In this document: piece by piece, positions 39,707 through 51,326 of the stretch
Position numbering within the stretch: the first letter of the stretch is position 1
Layout: each line of letters opens with the position of its first letter
Source of the DNA: Eutreptiella sp. 'Long Island Sound 2002'
Lineage: Eukaryota; Euglenozoa; Euglenophyceae; Eutreptiales; Eutreptiaceae
Direction of reading: 5' to 3'
DNA: 64,000 bases
NCBI GenBank assembly: GCA_964036045.1
Contig: OZ038384.1
Location: 51,250,843-51,314,842 of the forward strand
Notes under the pieces: generated by a model
The model's input: only the letters and a program-made list of their open reading frames with translations
Databases searched by the model: none
Told to the model about the DNA's origin: nothing
Made by a program: the position numbers and the translations under genes

Positions 39707-41557
39707 CAGTGGCAGTTAGTAGTGGAAAAACTTATTTTGTTGGTAAATGAGTCAAAGTTTGGTTTTTTACTAAGTAAAATACGGACCAAAAAAATGCAAA
39801 AAATTTGGTACTAAGAAAATCACTCAATAAAAAATTTAAAAACAATTCGACTAAGTAAAATTGCTTAGTAAAAAGTGTTTTTTCTACAGAGTAAATCACT
39901 TGGTCAAAAACCCACCCGCACAGGAAAAACTAGGCAAATAAATTTTTTTTCTAAGTTTTGAAACGTAGTAAAAATGTTAACCACGGACCCACATACAAGC
40001 CCTAGGGGGAATCCTTGCACCGCGTGCGCACTGCGCGCTACTTTTAGACTATATTCCCCCTGAAGAGCCCACAGGCACGCCCCTTGGAAGCACCCTTATA
40101 ATTAGGCGACCCAAACTGAACTGGAGGGGGCCTTGAGGGGGACCTTCCCGGTTCTGGTGTCTCACAAGCACAACACAAACTCAGGCACGTGCTCCATCAC
40201 TTGCTGCTGGTGGGCGGTGGGTTCAGTATTGTGTGAGTGTCCGTGAGTGTATGCAAACAACTCGTCATATAGGGCGGGCGGGCGGGCGGGCCGTGACCAC
40301 CCAAATGTAAAAAGTTTCTGAAATCAGACATGGACATGCATGGAAAATCTGGCGATTCCCTACCGTGAATCCCTCATCAACCTCTCTTTTCAACTTGTGG
40401 CACAACAGCGCTTCGTCATCAGCAGGGATGCGGCCTCGCATAGGGCATTCGACTGTGGTCAAGCAAAAACTGGGCAGTCCGTCACGTCAACTCAACGGGC
40501 CACGCCAAAGCATGGGAGTCGATCACCCCCCACTCAAGGGCCCACACCAAAGTGTGGGAGTCCATGGTGAAGATGAGCAAAAAAAAAGTGAAAAAGGGTG
40601 GAAATGGGTAAAAGTGGGTGAAAATCCAAAAATGCCAAATCCCCCATGTGGAAGAAGCATCAAAATCTATGCTAGCGGCAACAATGATGCCCCTAGTGTC
40701 ACAAAGTATGGGTCTCCAGTACGGCTAGACGCCCAAATAGTTGCACTGCGCCCGCATTGCGCTAAGGGCGCCCCCCTAGAAAGGGCTACAGGGCAGGGTG
40801 GTCACCCCTAGCAAACCGCCACCCCCCAGCGGAGCCCACCCTGTCCCATGGTGGCTCCTCCACGGTGGCCGGTGGGGGGTGGGGCACGCAACCTCACGGC
40901 CAAGAGACCTCACAGCCAAGCCGCAGCTACGCCGCCCCCCAGGTTGCGTGTTAGCCCAGGGCGCCCCCTCTGGTTTGACCCCCACACCACAGTGAAGTTG
41001 CGCGCCCCTGGGCGGCCGTGGGGGTAGCCCACGTAACACACTCCCAGACGACACCATCCCACACACCACCAGCGCACACAAGCACGCACCACCAGCACAC
41101 ATCACGAGGCTCCACATCAGCAGCCCACACGCGTGTGATGTTTGGAAAGTGTGCTGCCTGCCTGCAGTGCAGGCAGTTGCCTGCTGTGTCGAACCAGTGG
41201 TTTAGAAGATGGTGTTCCGTGCGTGAATGTTACACAACATGTGCTCATATGCACTGTCTTCTACCCCAAGGCATCCACGCGCCGGCTGGAACCAGTTCCC
41301 CCAAAAGTGGGGTGGGGGGTGTGGGGGACTTCCTCGTTAGAGCAGGGGGTTCGGGGGAACGATGCGACACGCTTACGAGACAAAGTGGGACGAGCAGGAA
41401 TGAACTTGCGGGGGCAGGGGGCTGAAGGTGGGTTTCAAAAGTGGTTGCCACATCAAAGTTGCTGGTGGTTGGAAAGGCAGTTGGGAGGCAGGGTCTGGCG
41501 GTGACAAGAAGGTTCTTGGACCGTTTCGGGCAGTAGTGATTAGAACAGAACGGTTTG
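39257..41557 (+). repeat. 2.3-kb tandem duplication, first copy
   Basis: Consists of the last six satellite monomers, an AT-rich stretch (39720-40000), a Harbinger-like element (40006-40776), CA-rich repeats and unique sequence. It ends AACAGAACGGTTTG, exactly where the second copy begins with GCCCCACAAGTG-type monomers. Identity to 41561-43868 is about 98%. Confidence 0.9.
40006..40776. mobile_element. PIF/Harbinger-like non-autonomous element, copy 2
   Basis: Left end GGGGAATCCTTGCACCGCG and right end the complement of GCGCAATGCGGGCGC...; TAG is on both sides (40003-40005, 40777-40779). It shares both ends with the element at 16564-17286. The interior includes a minus-strand remnant (ADDEALLCHKLKREVDEGF, GNRQIFHA) that is shifted relative to copy 3 by a GGCG expansion. 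Confidence 0.55.
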
Positions 41558-41560
41558 CCC

Positions 41561-43868
41561 ACAAGTGCCCCACAAGTGGGCCGGGTGGCTACATACCCAC
41601 TGCCGCCATGGGGGTTCCCTAACATTTCGGAGCGCGGGACAAAATAAGAAGTGCCCCACAATTGGCCCGGGTGGCTACATAACCCTTGCCACCCGGGCGA
41701 GCCCCAACGCTTCAGAGGAGGGGACAAAATCAGAGGCCCACAATAGGGCCGGGTGGCTACATAACCCCTGCCGCCTGGGGGGTTCCCAACGCTTCAAAGT
41801 GCGGGACAAAATCAGAAGTGCCCCACAATTGGGCCGGGTGGCTACATAACCCGTGCCGCTTGGGGGGTACCCAACGCTTCAGAGGAGGGGACAAAATCAG
41901 AGGTGGCCCACAATAGGGCCGGGTGGCTACATAACCCCTGCCGTCTGGGGGGTCCCCAACGCTTGAAAGCTGGGGGGTCCCCAACGCTTCAAAGCGGAGA
42001 ACAAAATCAGCAGTGGCAGTTAGTAGTGGAAAAACTTATTTTGTTGGTAAATGAGTCAAAGTTTGGTTTTTTACTAAGTAAATTACGGACCAAAAAAATG
42101 CAAAAAATTTGGTACTAAGAAAATCACTCAATAAAAAATTTAAAAACAATTCGACTAAGTAAAATTGCTTAGTAAAAAGTGTTTTTTCTACGGAGTAAAT
42201 CACTTGGTCAAAAACCCACCCGCACAGGAAAAACTAGGCAAATAAAATTTTTTTCTAAGTTTTGAAACGTAGTAAAAATGTTTTATTAAGTTTAACCACG
42301 GACCCACATACAAGCCCTAGGGGGAATCCTTGCACCGCGTGCGCACTGCGCGCTACTTTTAGACTATGTTCCCCCTGAAGAGCCCACAGGCACGCCCCTT
42401 GGAAGCACCCTTATAATTAGGCGACCCAAACTGAACTGGAGGGGGCCTTGAGGGGGACCTTCCCGGTTCTGGTGTCTCACAAGCACAACACAAACTCAGG
42501 CACGTGCTCCATCACTTGCTGCTGGTGGGCGGTGGGTTCAGTATTGTGTGAGTGTCCGTGAGTGTATGCAAACAACTCGTCATATAGGGCGGGCGGGCGG
42601 GCCGTGACCACCCAAATGTAAAAAGATTCTGAAATCAGACATGGACATGCATGGAAAATCTGGCGATTCCCTACCGTGAATCCCTCATCAACCTCTCTTT
42701 TCAACTTGTGGCACAACGGCGCTTCGTCATCAGCAGGGATGCGGCCTCGCATAGGGCATTCGACTGTGGTCAAGCAAAAACTGGGCAGTCCGTCACGTCA
42801 ACTCAACGGGCCACGCCAAAGCATGGGAGTCGATCACCCCCAACTCAAGGGCCCACACCAAAGTGTGGGAGTCCATGGTGAAGATGAGCAAAAAAAAAGT
42901 GAAAAAGGGTGGAAATGGGTAAAGGTGGGTGAAAATCCAAAAATGCCAAATCCCCCATGTGGAAGAAGCATCAAAATCTATGCTAGCGGCAACAATGATG
43001 CCCCTAGTGTCACAAAGTATGGGTCTCCAGTACGGCTAGACGCCCAAATAGTTGCACTGCGCCCGCATTGCGCTAAGGGCGCCCCCCTAGAAAGGGCTAC
43101 AGGGCAGGGTGGTCACCCCTAGCAAACCGCCACCCCCCAGCGGAGCCCACCCTGTCCCATGGTGGCTCCTCCACGGTGGCCGGTGGGGGGTGGGGCACGC
43201 AACCTCACGGCCAAGAGACCTCACAGCCAAGCCACAGCTACGCCGCCCCCCAGGTTGCGTGTTAGCCCAGGGCGCCCCCTCTGGTTTGACCCCCACACCA
43301 CGGTGAAGTTGCGCGCCCCTGGGCGGCCGTGGGGGTAGCCCACGTAACACACTCCCACACGACACCATCCCACACACCACCAGCGCACACAAGCACGCAC
43401 CACCAGCACACATCACGAGGCTCCACATCAGCAGCCCACACGCGTGTGATGTTTGGAAAGTGTGCTGCCTGCCTGCAGTGCAGGCAGTTGCCTGCGGTGT
43501 CGAACCAGTGGCTTAGAAGATGGTGTTCCGTGCGTGAATGTTACACAACATGTGCTCATATGCACTGTCTTCTACCCCAAGGCATCCACGCGCCGGCTGG
43601 AACCAGTTCCCCCAAAAGTGGGGTGGGGGGTGTGGGGGACTTCCTCGTTAGAGCAGGGGGTTCGGGGGAACGATGCGACACGCTTACGAGACAAAGTGGG
43701 ACGAGCAGGAATGAACTTGCGGGGGCAGGGGGCTGAAGGTGGGTTTCAAAAGTGGTTGCCACACCAAAGTTGCTGGTGGTTGGAAAGGCAGTTGGGAGGC
43801 AGGGTCTGGCGGTTACAAGGAGGTTCTTGGACCGTTTCGGGCAGTAGTGGTTAGAACAGAACGGTTTG
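41561..43868 (+). repeat. 2.3-kb tandem duplication, second copy
   Basis: Differs from the first copy by scattered substitutions, a 10-bp insertion (TTTTATTAAG) near 42280 and one GGCG unit fewer near 42590. It ends with the same AACAGAACGGTTTG, followed by unique sequence containing an exon. Confidence 0.9.
42321..43087. mobile_element. PIF/Harbinger-like non-autonomous element, copy 3
   Basis: The duplicate of the element at 40006-40776, carried by the 2.3-kb tandem duplication rather than by transposition. The flanking TAG is at 42318-42320 and 43088-43090. Confidence 0.55.
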
Positions 43869-43925
43869 TCCTGTGCCTGAGGGGGAGGAGACATGTATCG
43901 GGCTGGTGCTATCCCGCTGGCATAC

Positions 43926-44120
43926 CAATACTGGTATATAGCCCAGCTCCCAGTCCTGAGGCAGCTCGATGATGTGGAACGACTCGGCGTGTGCATGCAG
44001 ATGCTGAGGCATGTGCAGATCGGCGCCATAAACCCGGAAGGATCCCCTCAGGGTTGTCTGCAGGCCATTCAGCGGCAGCGCCCATTGAGGCAGGAGTACT
44101 TCGATAATGGAATTTGAGCG
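43926..44120 (-). CDS. internal exon of exactly 65 codons, product unknown
   Basis: The acceptor is TTTCCTCTTCTTAACAG before 44120 and the donor is ATTG|GTATGC after 43926. Phase 0 throughout: SNSIIEVLLPQWALPLNGL, then TTLRGSFRVYGADLHMPQ, FHIIELPQDWELGYIPVL. Balanced composition and no internal stop. The neighbouring exons were not found. It lies just past the 2.3-kb duplication. Confidence 0.55.
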
Positions 44121-45470
44121 CTGTTAAGAAGAGGAAACGTACATGCATATTGACTCACATGACATGTGCGCAGCGGACTCACATTGGGCAAACAGAGGCG
44201 GGGAGGGAGGGCAGTGTTCCATCACGGCTGGTGGTGCTGCGCAGCACAACAGGTGTTTTGTGCGACCTGCTTTCAGTGGTCATGGTCAGTTGTATGGCCC
44301 TCCCATAATAATTCTCTCCCGGCAACGGGAGCTCTAATCATTACGATTATGATTCTCACCTGCACTTCAATCATATTGCTTCCCCCCTGCTTGTACTCTG
44401 TGGTGTTGTCTCTATATTTGCTCCAAGTTGCAATTTGTGTAGGATACTAGAAACCAGGCATATTCATACTCGAAGATCAGCCAGGCCCGCATTGCACAAA
44501 CAACAGGTTTTACCAAAGAGAGCACCACAATCCCACCGTGACAGAGATTTCTCTCTTCTCCTTCAGTTTCCATTGTGGACTTCGAATCATGGCAGACACA
44601 CAAAGTGCAACACGGAAGAGAACATGCAACCAAGCAAGATGGAAAAACACCACAGAAAAACAAGAAGCCCAAAGGGGAGGAAAAGTGTGGTCTGAGCCAG
44701 AGAGTCATCGAGAGCCAGAGAGTCGTAACAGCTCCTCGACGTCCATGAGTGAGCATCATGCAGGGAAGGACATCCGTGTCTCATACGTTTACAGAGTGTA
44801 GCACAGGAAGGAGCAATGAAAGATCAGACATAGTCAGATCCAATGATCCTGATGATAGGAGTTTACTTTCTCCATGTGACAAAATCAATTCCAAACCCTA
44901 CGAACGCGCCGCCCGCCCCACCACGGGAGCCCAGCACGAGCCCCGCGACACACCAACCACATTCCAACCTCAACCGCAGCCCCAGTACCGCGCACAATGG
45001 CAACACCCTAACATGCATCAATCTGCCCAACATGCCATCTCACAACCAGGGCCCCACATGGTGCAACGCACACCCCAAAGCGACTACGGAGGCACTAGCG
45101 CCCCCACCCACCCACCCCCGACGCCCCCCCCCGGTGAAGCTATGGCATGCGGATTTGTGGTTGTTCTGCTTCCAGTACCCGATGATACAAGAAGATTCTG
45201 GCACCGGACGGCCAGTGAAGGGGTACTTGGGACACGTCAAGTGTGAAACAGCCCCCCTCCTCTTCCAGTCTAGGCCCGGGATGCAGACGGTCATACGGGT
45301 GGGTGAGCGGTCCCAGGCTCTCAAACCCGTCTCCTTTGTGAGTAAGTGACAGGCGGAGCACTGAGGGTCCGCCCAACTAGCGTCACGTGACCTTGTTGGG
45401 CTGGGTGAACGGGCAATCCTGAGTCACCAATCCTCCTCATCCTCCTCCTACTAATCTTTACGTGGGTCAC
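44121..45470. other. mostly non-coding; one possible minus-strand exon
   Basis: A minus-strand frame at 45376-45140 (LTHKGDGFESLGPLTHPYD, LHWPSGARIFLYHRVLEAE) looks protein-like but lacks clear splice sites. It runs into TAG (45142-45140) and then a C-rich stretch. Nothing else is convincing. Confidence 0.3.
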
Positions 45471-45473
45471 GAA

Positions 45474-46793
45474 ATGAAAATTCTAATACTATGGGTATAG
45501 GGTCAGGAATGGGCTATGTGACATGGGGAAATATCCAAAAATGCCCCCCCCCCCCACATTAAATCTTCATAGGGGACACACAATAAAAGTTCGAATCTTA
45601 TGGGTATAGGGTTAGGACTGGACTATGTCACATGGGGAAATATCCAAAAATGGATCCGCCCCACATCAAATCTTCATGTGGGACACAGAATAAAAATTCG
45701 AATCCTATGGTTATAGGGCTAGGTATGAACTATGTCACAGCGGGGAATATCCAAAAGTTGATCCTCACCCACATTAAATCTTCATTTGGGACACACAATA
45801 AAAATTCCAATCCTATGGATATAGGGTTAGGAATTGATTTTGTCGCATGGAAACATCCAAAAATGGATCCCCCCCACATCAAATCTTCATGTGGGACACA
45901 AAGCAAAAATTCTAATCCTATGGGTATAGGGTTAGGAATTGACTATGTCACATGGGGAAATATCCAAAAACGGATGCCCCGAACATTGAATCTTCATAGG
46001 GGACACAAAATGAAAATTCCAATCCTATGGGTACAGGGTTAGGAATGGACTAATGTCACATGCGGACATATCCACAAATGGATCGCCCCCACATCAAATT
46101 TTCATGTGGGACACAAAATACAAATCCAATCCTGTGGGTATCGGGTCAGGAATTGACTATGTCACATGGGGAAACATCCAAAAATGGATCCACCCCCACA
46201 TCCAATCTTCATGCGGGACACAAGATGAAAATCCAATCCTATGGGTATAGGGTTAGGAATCGACTATATCACATGGGGAAATATCCAAAAATGGATCCCC
46301 CCACATCAGATCCTCATGTGGGACACAAAATGAAAATTCCAATCCTATGCGTATAGGGTCAGGAATTGACTATGTCACATGGGGAAACATCCAAAACTGG
46401 ATCCCACCCACATGAAATCTTCAAGCGGGACACAAAATCAAAATTCCAATCCTATGGGTATAGGGTTAGGAATCGACTATATCACATGGGGAAATATTCA
46501 AAAATGGATGCGCCCCCACATCAAATCTTCATGTGGGACACAAAATGAAAATCCCAGGCCTATGGGTATAGGGTTAGGAATCGACTATATCACATGGGGA
46601 AATATTCAAAAATGGATGCACCCCCACATCAAATCTTCATGCGGGACACGAAATGAAAATTCCAAGCCTATGGGTATCGGGTCAGGGATTAACTATGTCA
46701 CATGGGGAACTATCCCAAAATGGATCCCCCCCACATCCAATCTTCATGTGGGATACAAAAACAAAATTCCAATCCTATGGGTATACCGTATAA
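45474..46793 (+). repeat. 107-bp satellite, about 12 units
   Basis: The unit contains CCTATGGGTATAGGGTTAGG, ATYGACTATGTCACATGGGG, AAATATCCAAAAATGGATCC and CATCAAATCTTCATGTGGGA. Unit starts at about 45918, 46027, 46132, 46238, 46345, 46452, 46559 and 46667 give 105-109 bp spacing. The long ORF across the last units is a by-product. Confidence 0.95.
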
Positions 46794-46802
46794 ACCCACG
46801 GG

Positions 46803-47735
46803 CCCGTATTGGCTACCGCAGCCACATCACCAGCACCACCTGCCGTGGCACCACAAACACATGGCCCTCAACCACAACCTGCCACACCACCCACACCACA
46901 CCACACTACCACTCCATGCCAAACACACCACCCACCAGCGGCACCAAGCACAGGAGGCGCCGCCCACACCGATGGAACCACGACCGCGGTCGCATGGGGG
47001 GGCGGGGATGCGCCGCGGCTCGAGGGGTGGTGCGTGTTGCTGTGGTGGTGGTTGGTGCTGCGCCGCGTGGTTGTGGTGCTATGGCCGGTCTCGGTGTGCG
47101 GGGCGACATGGGAGGGGTTGGTGCGGAGCCGTGTGTGTGTGGTGGTGGTGCAGTTGGAGTTGGTGGTGGTTGCTCACGTGATCTGGGTGTATGTGGTGTT
47201 GTGGGGGGAGGTGGTGCCGCTAGGGGTGGTAGTGGTGGTGGTTTGTGGGACCTGGTTGCGTTGGTGGTAATGACTGGGGCGTCGAGTGGGCCGGGTGGTG
47301 TCCGCTTTCAGGTGCCAGTGGGGGTGCGTGGTGCGGACGTGGGGGCGCGTGGTGGTGTGGTGGGTGGCGCCGGGGTTACCCCTTGGTATGGGGGGGGGGG
47401 GGTCGGGGGCGGGGGCAGTGTGGCTGTGTTGGTGGTGCTGGTGACTCCTCGTTCTGTAGCTATGCAGCTGTTGTGCGGTATGGGTTTAGTGGTGTTATTG
47501 GTCGGTGGTGATGTCGTGGTACGTTGGTGGTGGTGGGCATGTAGCGGTATGGGGTGGGTGGTGTTGGTGTTGGTGCGCGTGTTGCGGGGTTTTTGGGCCC
47601 CCGGGCGTGAGGTCGTGTGGCGTGTTGCAGCCACAGTGGGAGGAGGTCCGGGGGCGGGTGTCCGCCGGGCGCCACTTGGGGGGGCGCCCGGTGGCGATGG
47701 TGGGTGTGTGGCACCTGTGTACCCTTTGCGAACTG
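46803..47735 (+). repeat. AC-rich block switching to a GT-rich block
   Basis: 46803-46980 is nearly all A and C on the plus strand. From 46993 to about 47735 it is nearly all G and T. The switch falls at a perfect 12-bp palindrome, CGACCGCGGTCG (46981-46992). The long plus-strand frame through it is Gly/Val repeats and not a credible protein. Confidence 0.7.
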
Positions 47736-48080
47736 CACTTTTGAATGAACCTACGCACGTCGTTGACTTTTGGCCCGTTTTGCCCGTTATTATGTGCCCG
47801 TTTGCGCTTTTGCCGTGCTAACTTTGGCAAACTTTAAAGAACAAGAAAACCGGCAAAAGGTAGGTGGAGTGGGTACTAACACCGCTTAGATTTGCCCAAA
47901 CTGGTTAAATTCGTGTGCATATGCGCATGCCTCGTGCGCATGTCTTGTTAGCATTTCCTTTTAATTCCCATGCTCACAAAAATCGTGCGAACATGCACAA
48001 TGTGTTTTAAGTGCAGCATCTTTCCATGCCTTTGTCCCCCTGTGCAACTGTAATTTCTGTTGTAATGGCCCTCTTGCAAC
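47736..48080. other. no gene recognised; possible intron upstream of the next ORF
   Basis: Ends with a pyrimidine-rich stretch and CTCTGGTAG (near 48088), a possible acceptor for the ORF that follows. Confidence 0.3.
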
Positions 48081-48089
48081 TCTGGTAGC

Positions 48090-48588
48090 CTGCCCGACCT
48101 AGGCGCCGACACCCACGCCTGCTTCGTGGCACTACTCCGCTGCCCGCATGCGCTGGAGGAGGCCACATACACGCGGGGCCTGCTGGTGGGGGAGGTGGTG
48201 GAGTGGGCAAAGGGTTTTGACCCCTCGCCCACCCTCATCCATATAAACATCAAGGAACCCGAGCGTGTGGGTGCTCTTCGCAAGAAAGGCTGGGCCACAG
48301 ACCTGTGGCAACAGTTGCAGCTGGCCGTCCCCTAGTTGAGGGCCGTCCGCCTTATCTCCGCCCCCAAAACGGTTGATTACCTCTTGGGGGTCGAGTCTAT
48401 ACAAGGGTCGGGCAAGTTGAACTCGGGGGTTTGCCGGAGCTACCCCACCACTAACTTTGTCCAGTGCCCCCCGCGCATGTAGTGGCACACTGCCATTGCT
48501 CATTGGTGGGATGACTTGGGGATCTTCCCCGCCCACTCTGAGCTGCCCCACAGGTTCAACTTAATGCGCCGGTTTTGGCAGCGGGGTG
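48090..48588 (+). CDS. 5' part of a gene split by the hAT-like insertion
   Basis: One frame reads THACFVALLRCPHALEEATY, GEVVEWAKGFDPSPTL, TAG (48333-48335), LRAVRLISAPKTVDYLLGVE, CRSYPTTNFVQCPPRM, TAG (48480-48482), WHTAIAHWWDDLGIFP and FNLMRRFWQRG, ending at the 8-bp target duplication. Skipping the insertion joins codon G|CT to 59121 and continues ASAPLASAQTYVRLLG in the same frame. Inside the insertion the frame hits TGA at 48615. I do not recognise the protein. Both UAGs are consistent with Gln. Sequence downstream of the insertion leads to an RNase H-like domain, so this may be a retroelement polyprotein. Confidence 0.55.
48581..48588 (+). repeat. left 8-bp target-site duplication GCGGGGTG
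   Basis: Identical to 59113-59120. It directly abuts the left terminal inverted repeat. Eight bases is the length made by hAT transposases. Confidence 0.85.
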
Positions 48589-48604
48589 CAGCTATGGGTA
48601 TAAA

Positions 48605-49080
48605 GTCTGAAGTCTGAAGTCTGATTTGGCATGTCGTGTTGCGGACCCACCATTAGAGCACATCCAAGCAAAAGGCTGATACAAGTGCGCCCCCCCCCCC
48701 ACACACACACAGGAACAGAAAATGGTTACAGCAGTGCAGCCCCCCCAGCAACTTCAGAAGAAAATGGGGATAAAAGTGCAATACCCCACCCCCCACAGAC
48801 ACACAGGCACTTCACCTCGGGAAAATGGTGCGTTAGGGAAAATAGGTTGGAATGGAAAATGTGGACAAGGGAACACTAGGAAAAGTCTGATACAAGCCCC
48901 CCCCCCAAAAAAAACACACAACCACGCAGTTCAAGAAAATGATGGGTTGGGTTGGGGAAAAAAGGGGGTTTGAAAATGCGGAAAAGGCAATTCTGGGAAC
49001 AATGTGGCACAAGCACCCCCCCCCCCCCCAAAAAAAACCAATTACCTCTTGAGTAATGGGGCGTTGGGGAAAATGTGGGA
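48605..49080 (+). repeat. left subterminal inverted-repeat region with C-tract minisatellite
   Basis: (AGTCTGA)3 at 48605, then four units of about 105 bp, each ending in CTGATACAAG-like words, a C8-C15 tract and ACACAC/AAAAAAC. The complement of 58740-59070 is a related arrangement. Such C-rich subterminal repeats could be transposase binding sites. Confidence 0.7.
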
Positions 49081-49214
49081 AAGGGGGAAACCAAGGGAAA
49101 TGGGAAAACCGTACTGATGGTTGCTAATGTATGAATGGACCTGCACAGAAGGAGAACATGGGGATTAGCACATCAAGCATGCAAAAGCACAACACCACTG
49201 CAACCCCAACACTG

Positions 49215-51326
49215 TCATTCATCAATGAGTCCGTCCATGTCATCCACCGGCACTTGGAAACATGGTTGTGAGCTGCTGGGAGGTGCAGCAGAACGGGTAA
49301 CACGATCCGTTGGGGGGACCCAATCAGAGTCCATCTGGGCTAGCAAAGGCAACACTTCTTGCATAGCAAGTTCTCGGGCTTGTCCCCGGGTCTTGCTATT
49401 TGGCACCTTCACACCCATGCTTGCCAAGCAATCACAGATGCGAGCGCGTGTCCAGTCACGCAATGTGCCTGACTTTGCAGCACATACCAACTTGGCATGT
49501 GCACCGGCCAAGGCACGCTTTGGGTCGGACTTCTGTGGTGCCACTGCCTCCTCTTCACTGTTATTTTCAACAGCCGTGGCTGCATCATCCACAACCTGCA
49601 CCACTGCCTCACCACACGGTCTTGGATCCTTGACAAAGCACGGGTGGCAAACCAGACATGTGTTGCACCAGATGCGCACGGACTGCCTGCACACTGCGCA
49701 ATCCGTGCCCCTTCGGAAAGTGAAGAAGTCATGGTTGCCACCATGCTGAGCAGGACTACCATCTGGTTCGACCAAAGTGCCCTCAGTGTGCTCAGACGGG
49801 GCTTGTTGGTCAGCGCGTCTGCGTGTTGCACCTTGACAAGCCGGTGGCACTTCGGACCCCCCAAAAGATGGCAAAATGTCACCATCGTCTGCCACTGCAG
49901 CCTCCCCTTCCAGGCACTGCAACATGGCCGCTTCCATTGATGTACGTGGATCAATGCGATGCGAAACCCTATGCCGGGGACGCACATCGAAGCGTGCATT
50001 GGCTGCCAGCTTGCTGGCTACCTCGACACCCTGCCCCTTCACCCACTGCCACAAAGGTGGCAGATTACAATGCAAAGCCATGCACATGCTAAGGACATGT
50101 GTGGCCTCCATATCATGCATACTATTGGTGAACCTCCCACGCAACGAAATGGCACGCTCAGCAGCAGCCTCAGCGGGGCAATATGTGCGCAGCAATGCCA
50201 AAACACGCCAAAGATTCACCCATTGGACATGCTCCCGCTCCGGCGTCAAGGCCTCCCACATCCGAGACATGGGGGTCTTGGCGAAGGTCCGAACGACATG
50301 CTCCTTGAAGGATTCCCACTCTTCCAATGCACGAGCAGCATTAACATGCGCAGCTGCCAGTTCAACATGGTGTGTGCCCATGAACTGCTTCCGCAGATCC
50401 ACTCTAAATGTGGCTCGATCAGCCGCTGGTAGAGCGAGCCAACGGCCGTGGTCAAGCAACACAGGACACTCAAGAACACCCCGGGGGTCAATGAACCCCT
50501 GTCCCTCCCTGATGCCAGCAAGCAGTGTGTCTGTGACTGCCCGTGCCTCTGTGGCTAGAAAAGGGGGGCTGGTTGTGCACCTCTGGCCATCGGTATCAAA
50601 CCGGACCAATTCAACGCCATGCCATGCAGCTGTCACAGTTTGCTCTTTGAATTGAGTCCACCCTGGCCCCTCCTCCCTCGCCACCTTTTCCACCCGTGCC
50701 TGTAACATTTCGGTTGCCTTGGTCAAGTGGGCACCTGTTGGTGCATGCAACTGTGCAACGTTGTTGAAGCTGCGCATACCGTGTAGTATGTCCCCATATA
50801 CCACTGCCCATGACAGCAAACCTGCATCATGGCAATCCTCCCACACATCCTCCTCCTTGGTGGTGAGGTGCGTTTTGGAATCCGAATGCCTCGCCACCCA
50901 TGGCACATTGGCCAAGAACACCTTGTTGCGACGGGCATTTGCCTCGGACCACCGGATACGGTGACTGGCAGGGATCAAACGCAACCCGCTGCGTGTATCT
51001 GGTCTGGTGTTCTCTTGGACACACCTCTCGAGGTCCTTCCACTCGCGCGCACCGTTGTACAATGCACGTTGGCGACCCGGAGCTGCCACGTAGTCACCAT
51101 GCACTTGGCCGGCAGCCTACAAGGCAAGGCCTAGCTTGCGCTGGACCACATGGCATGGCTCACCCAAGGGGTTTAGCAAGGACAGCCACTTCACAAGCAT
51201 GGCAAACACATTGTGCTCCATTGCCGACACATCAACAGCTTGCCTTGCAGTGGCACCACGCACACCAAGGTTCACGGAGAGGGAGTAATAATTCACGGAG
51301 GCATGAAATAATTCACGGAGGGGCAT
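49215..51326 (-). CDS. hAT-like transposase with zinc-ribbon and SAP-like C-terminus
   Basis: The 629-residue open frame (51104-49215) ends in TGA. The same frame continues upstream past one TAG (51119-51117) to the minisatellite edge at about 51326 (DVSAMEHNVFAMLVKWLSLL, then GEPCHVVQRKLGL). Toward the C-terminus, LWRVLALLRTYCPAEAAAER plus AISL...TNSM...MEATHVLSMCMAL matches the hAT dimerisation pattern (A-A-A-E-R-x-x-S, then a helix). Next come CAVCRQSVRIWCNTCLVCHP (zinc ribbon) and a SAP-like helix-turn-helix (ARICDCLASMGVKVPNSKTR). I could not assign the catalytic Asp/Asp/Glu. A longer N-terminus may lie beyond the minisatellite if that is an intron. Confidence 0.6.

Noticed and set aside
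46379-47821. 480-codon plus-strand ORF
   Set aside because: The first half is satellite repeat and the second half is GT-rich low complexity. The frame is open by composition only.
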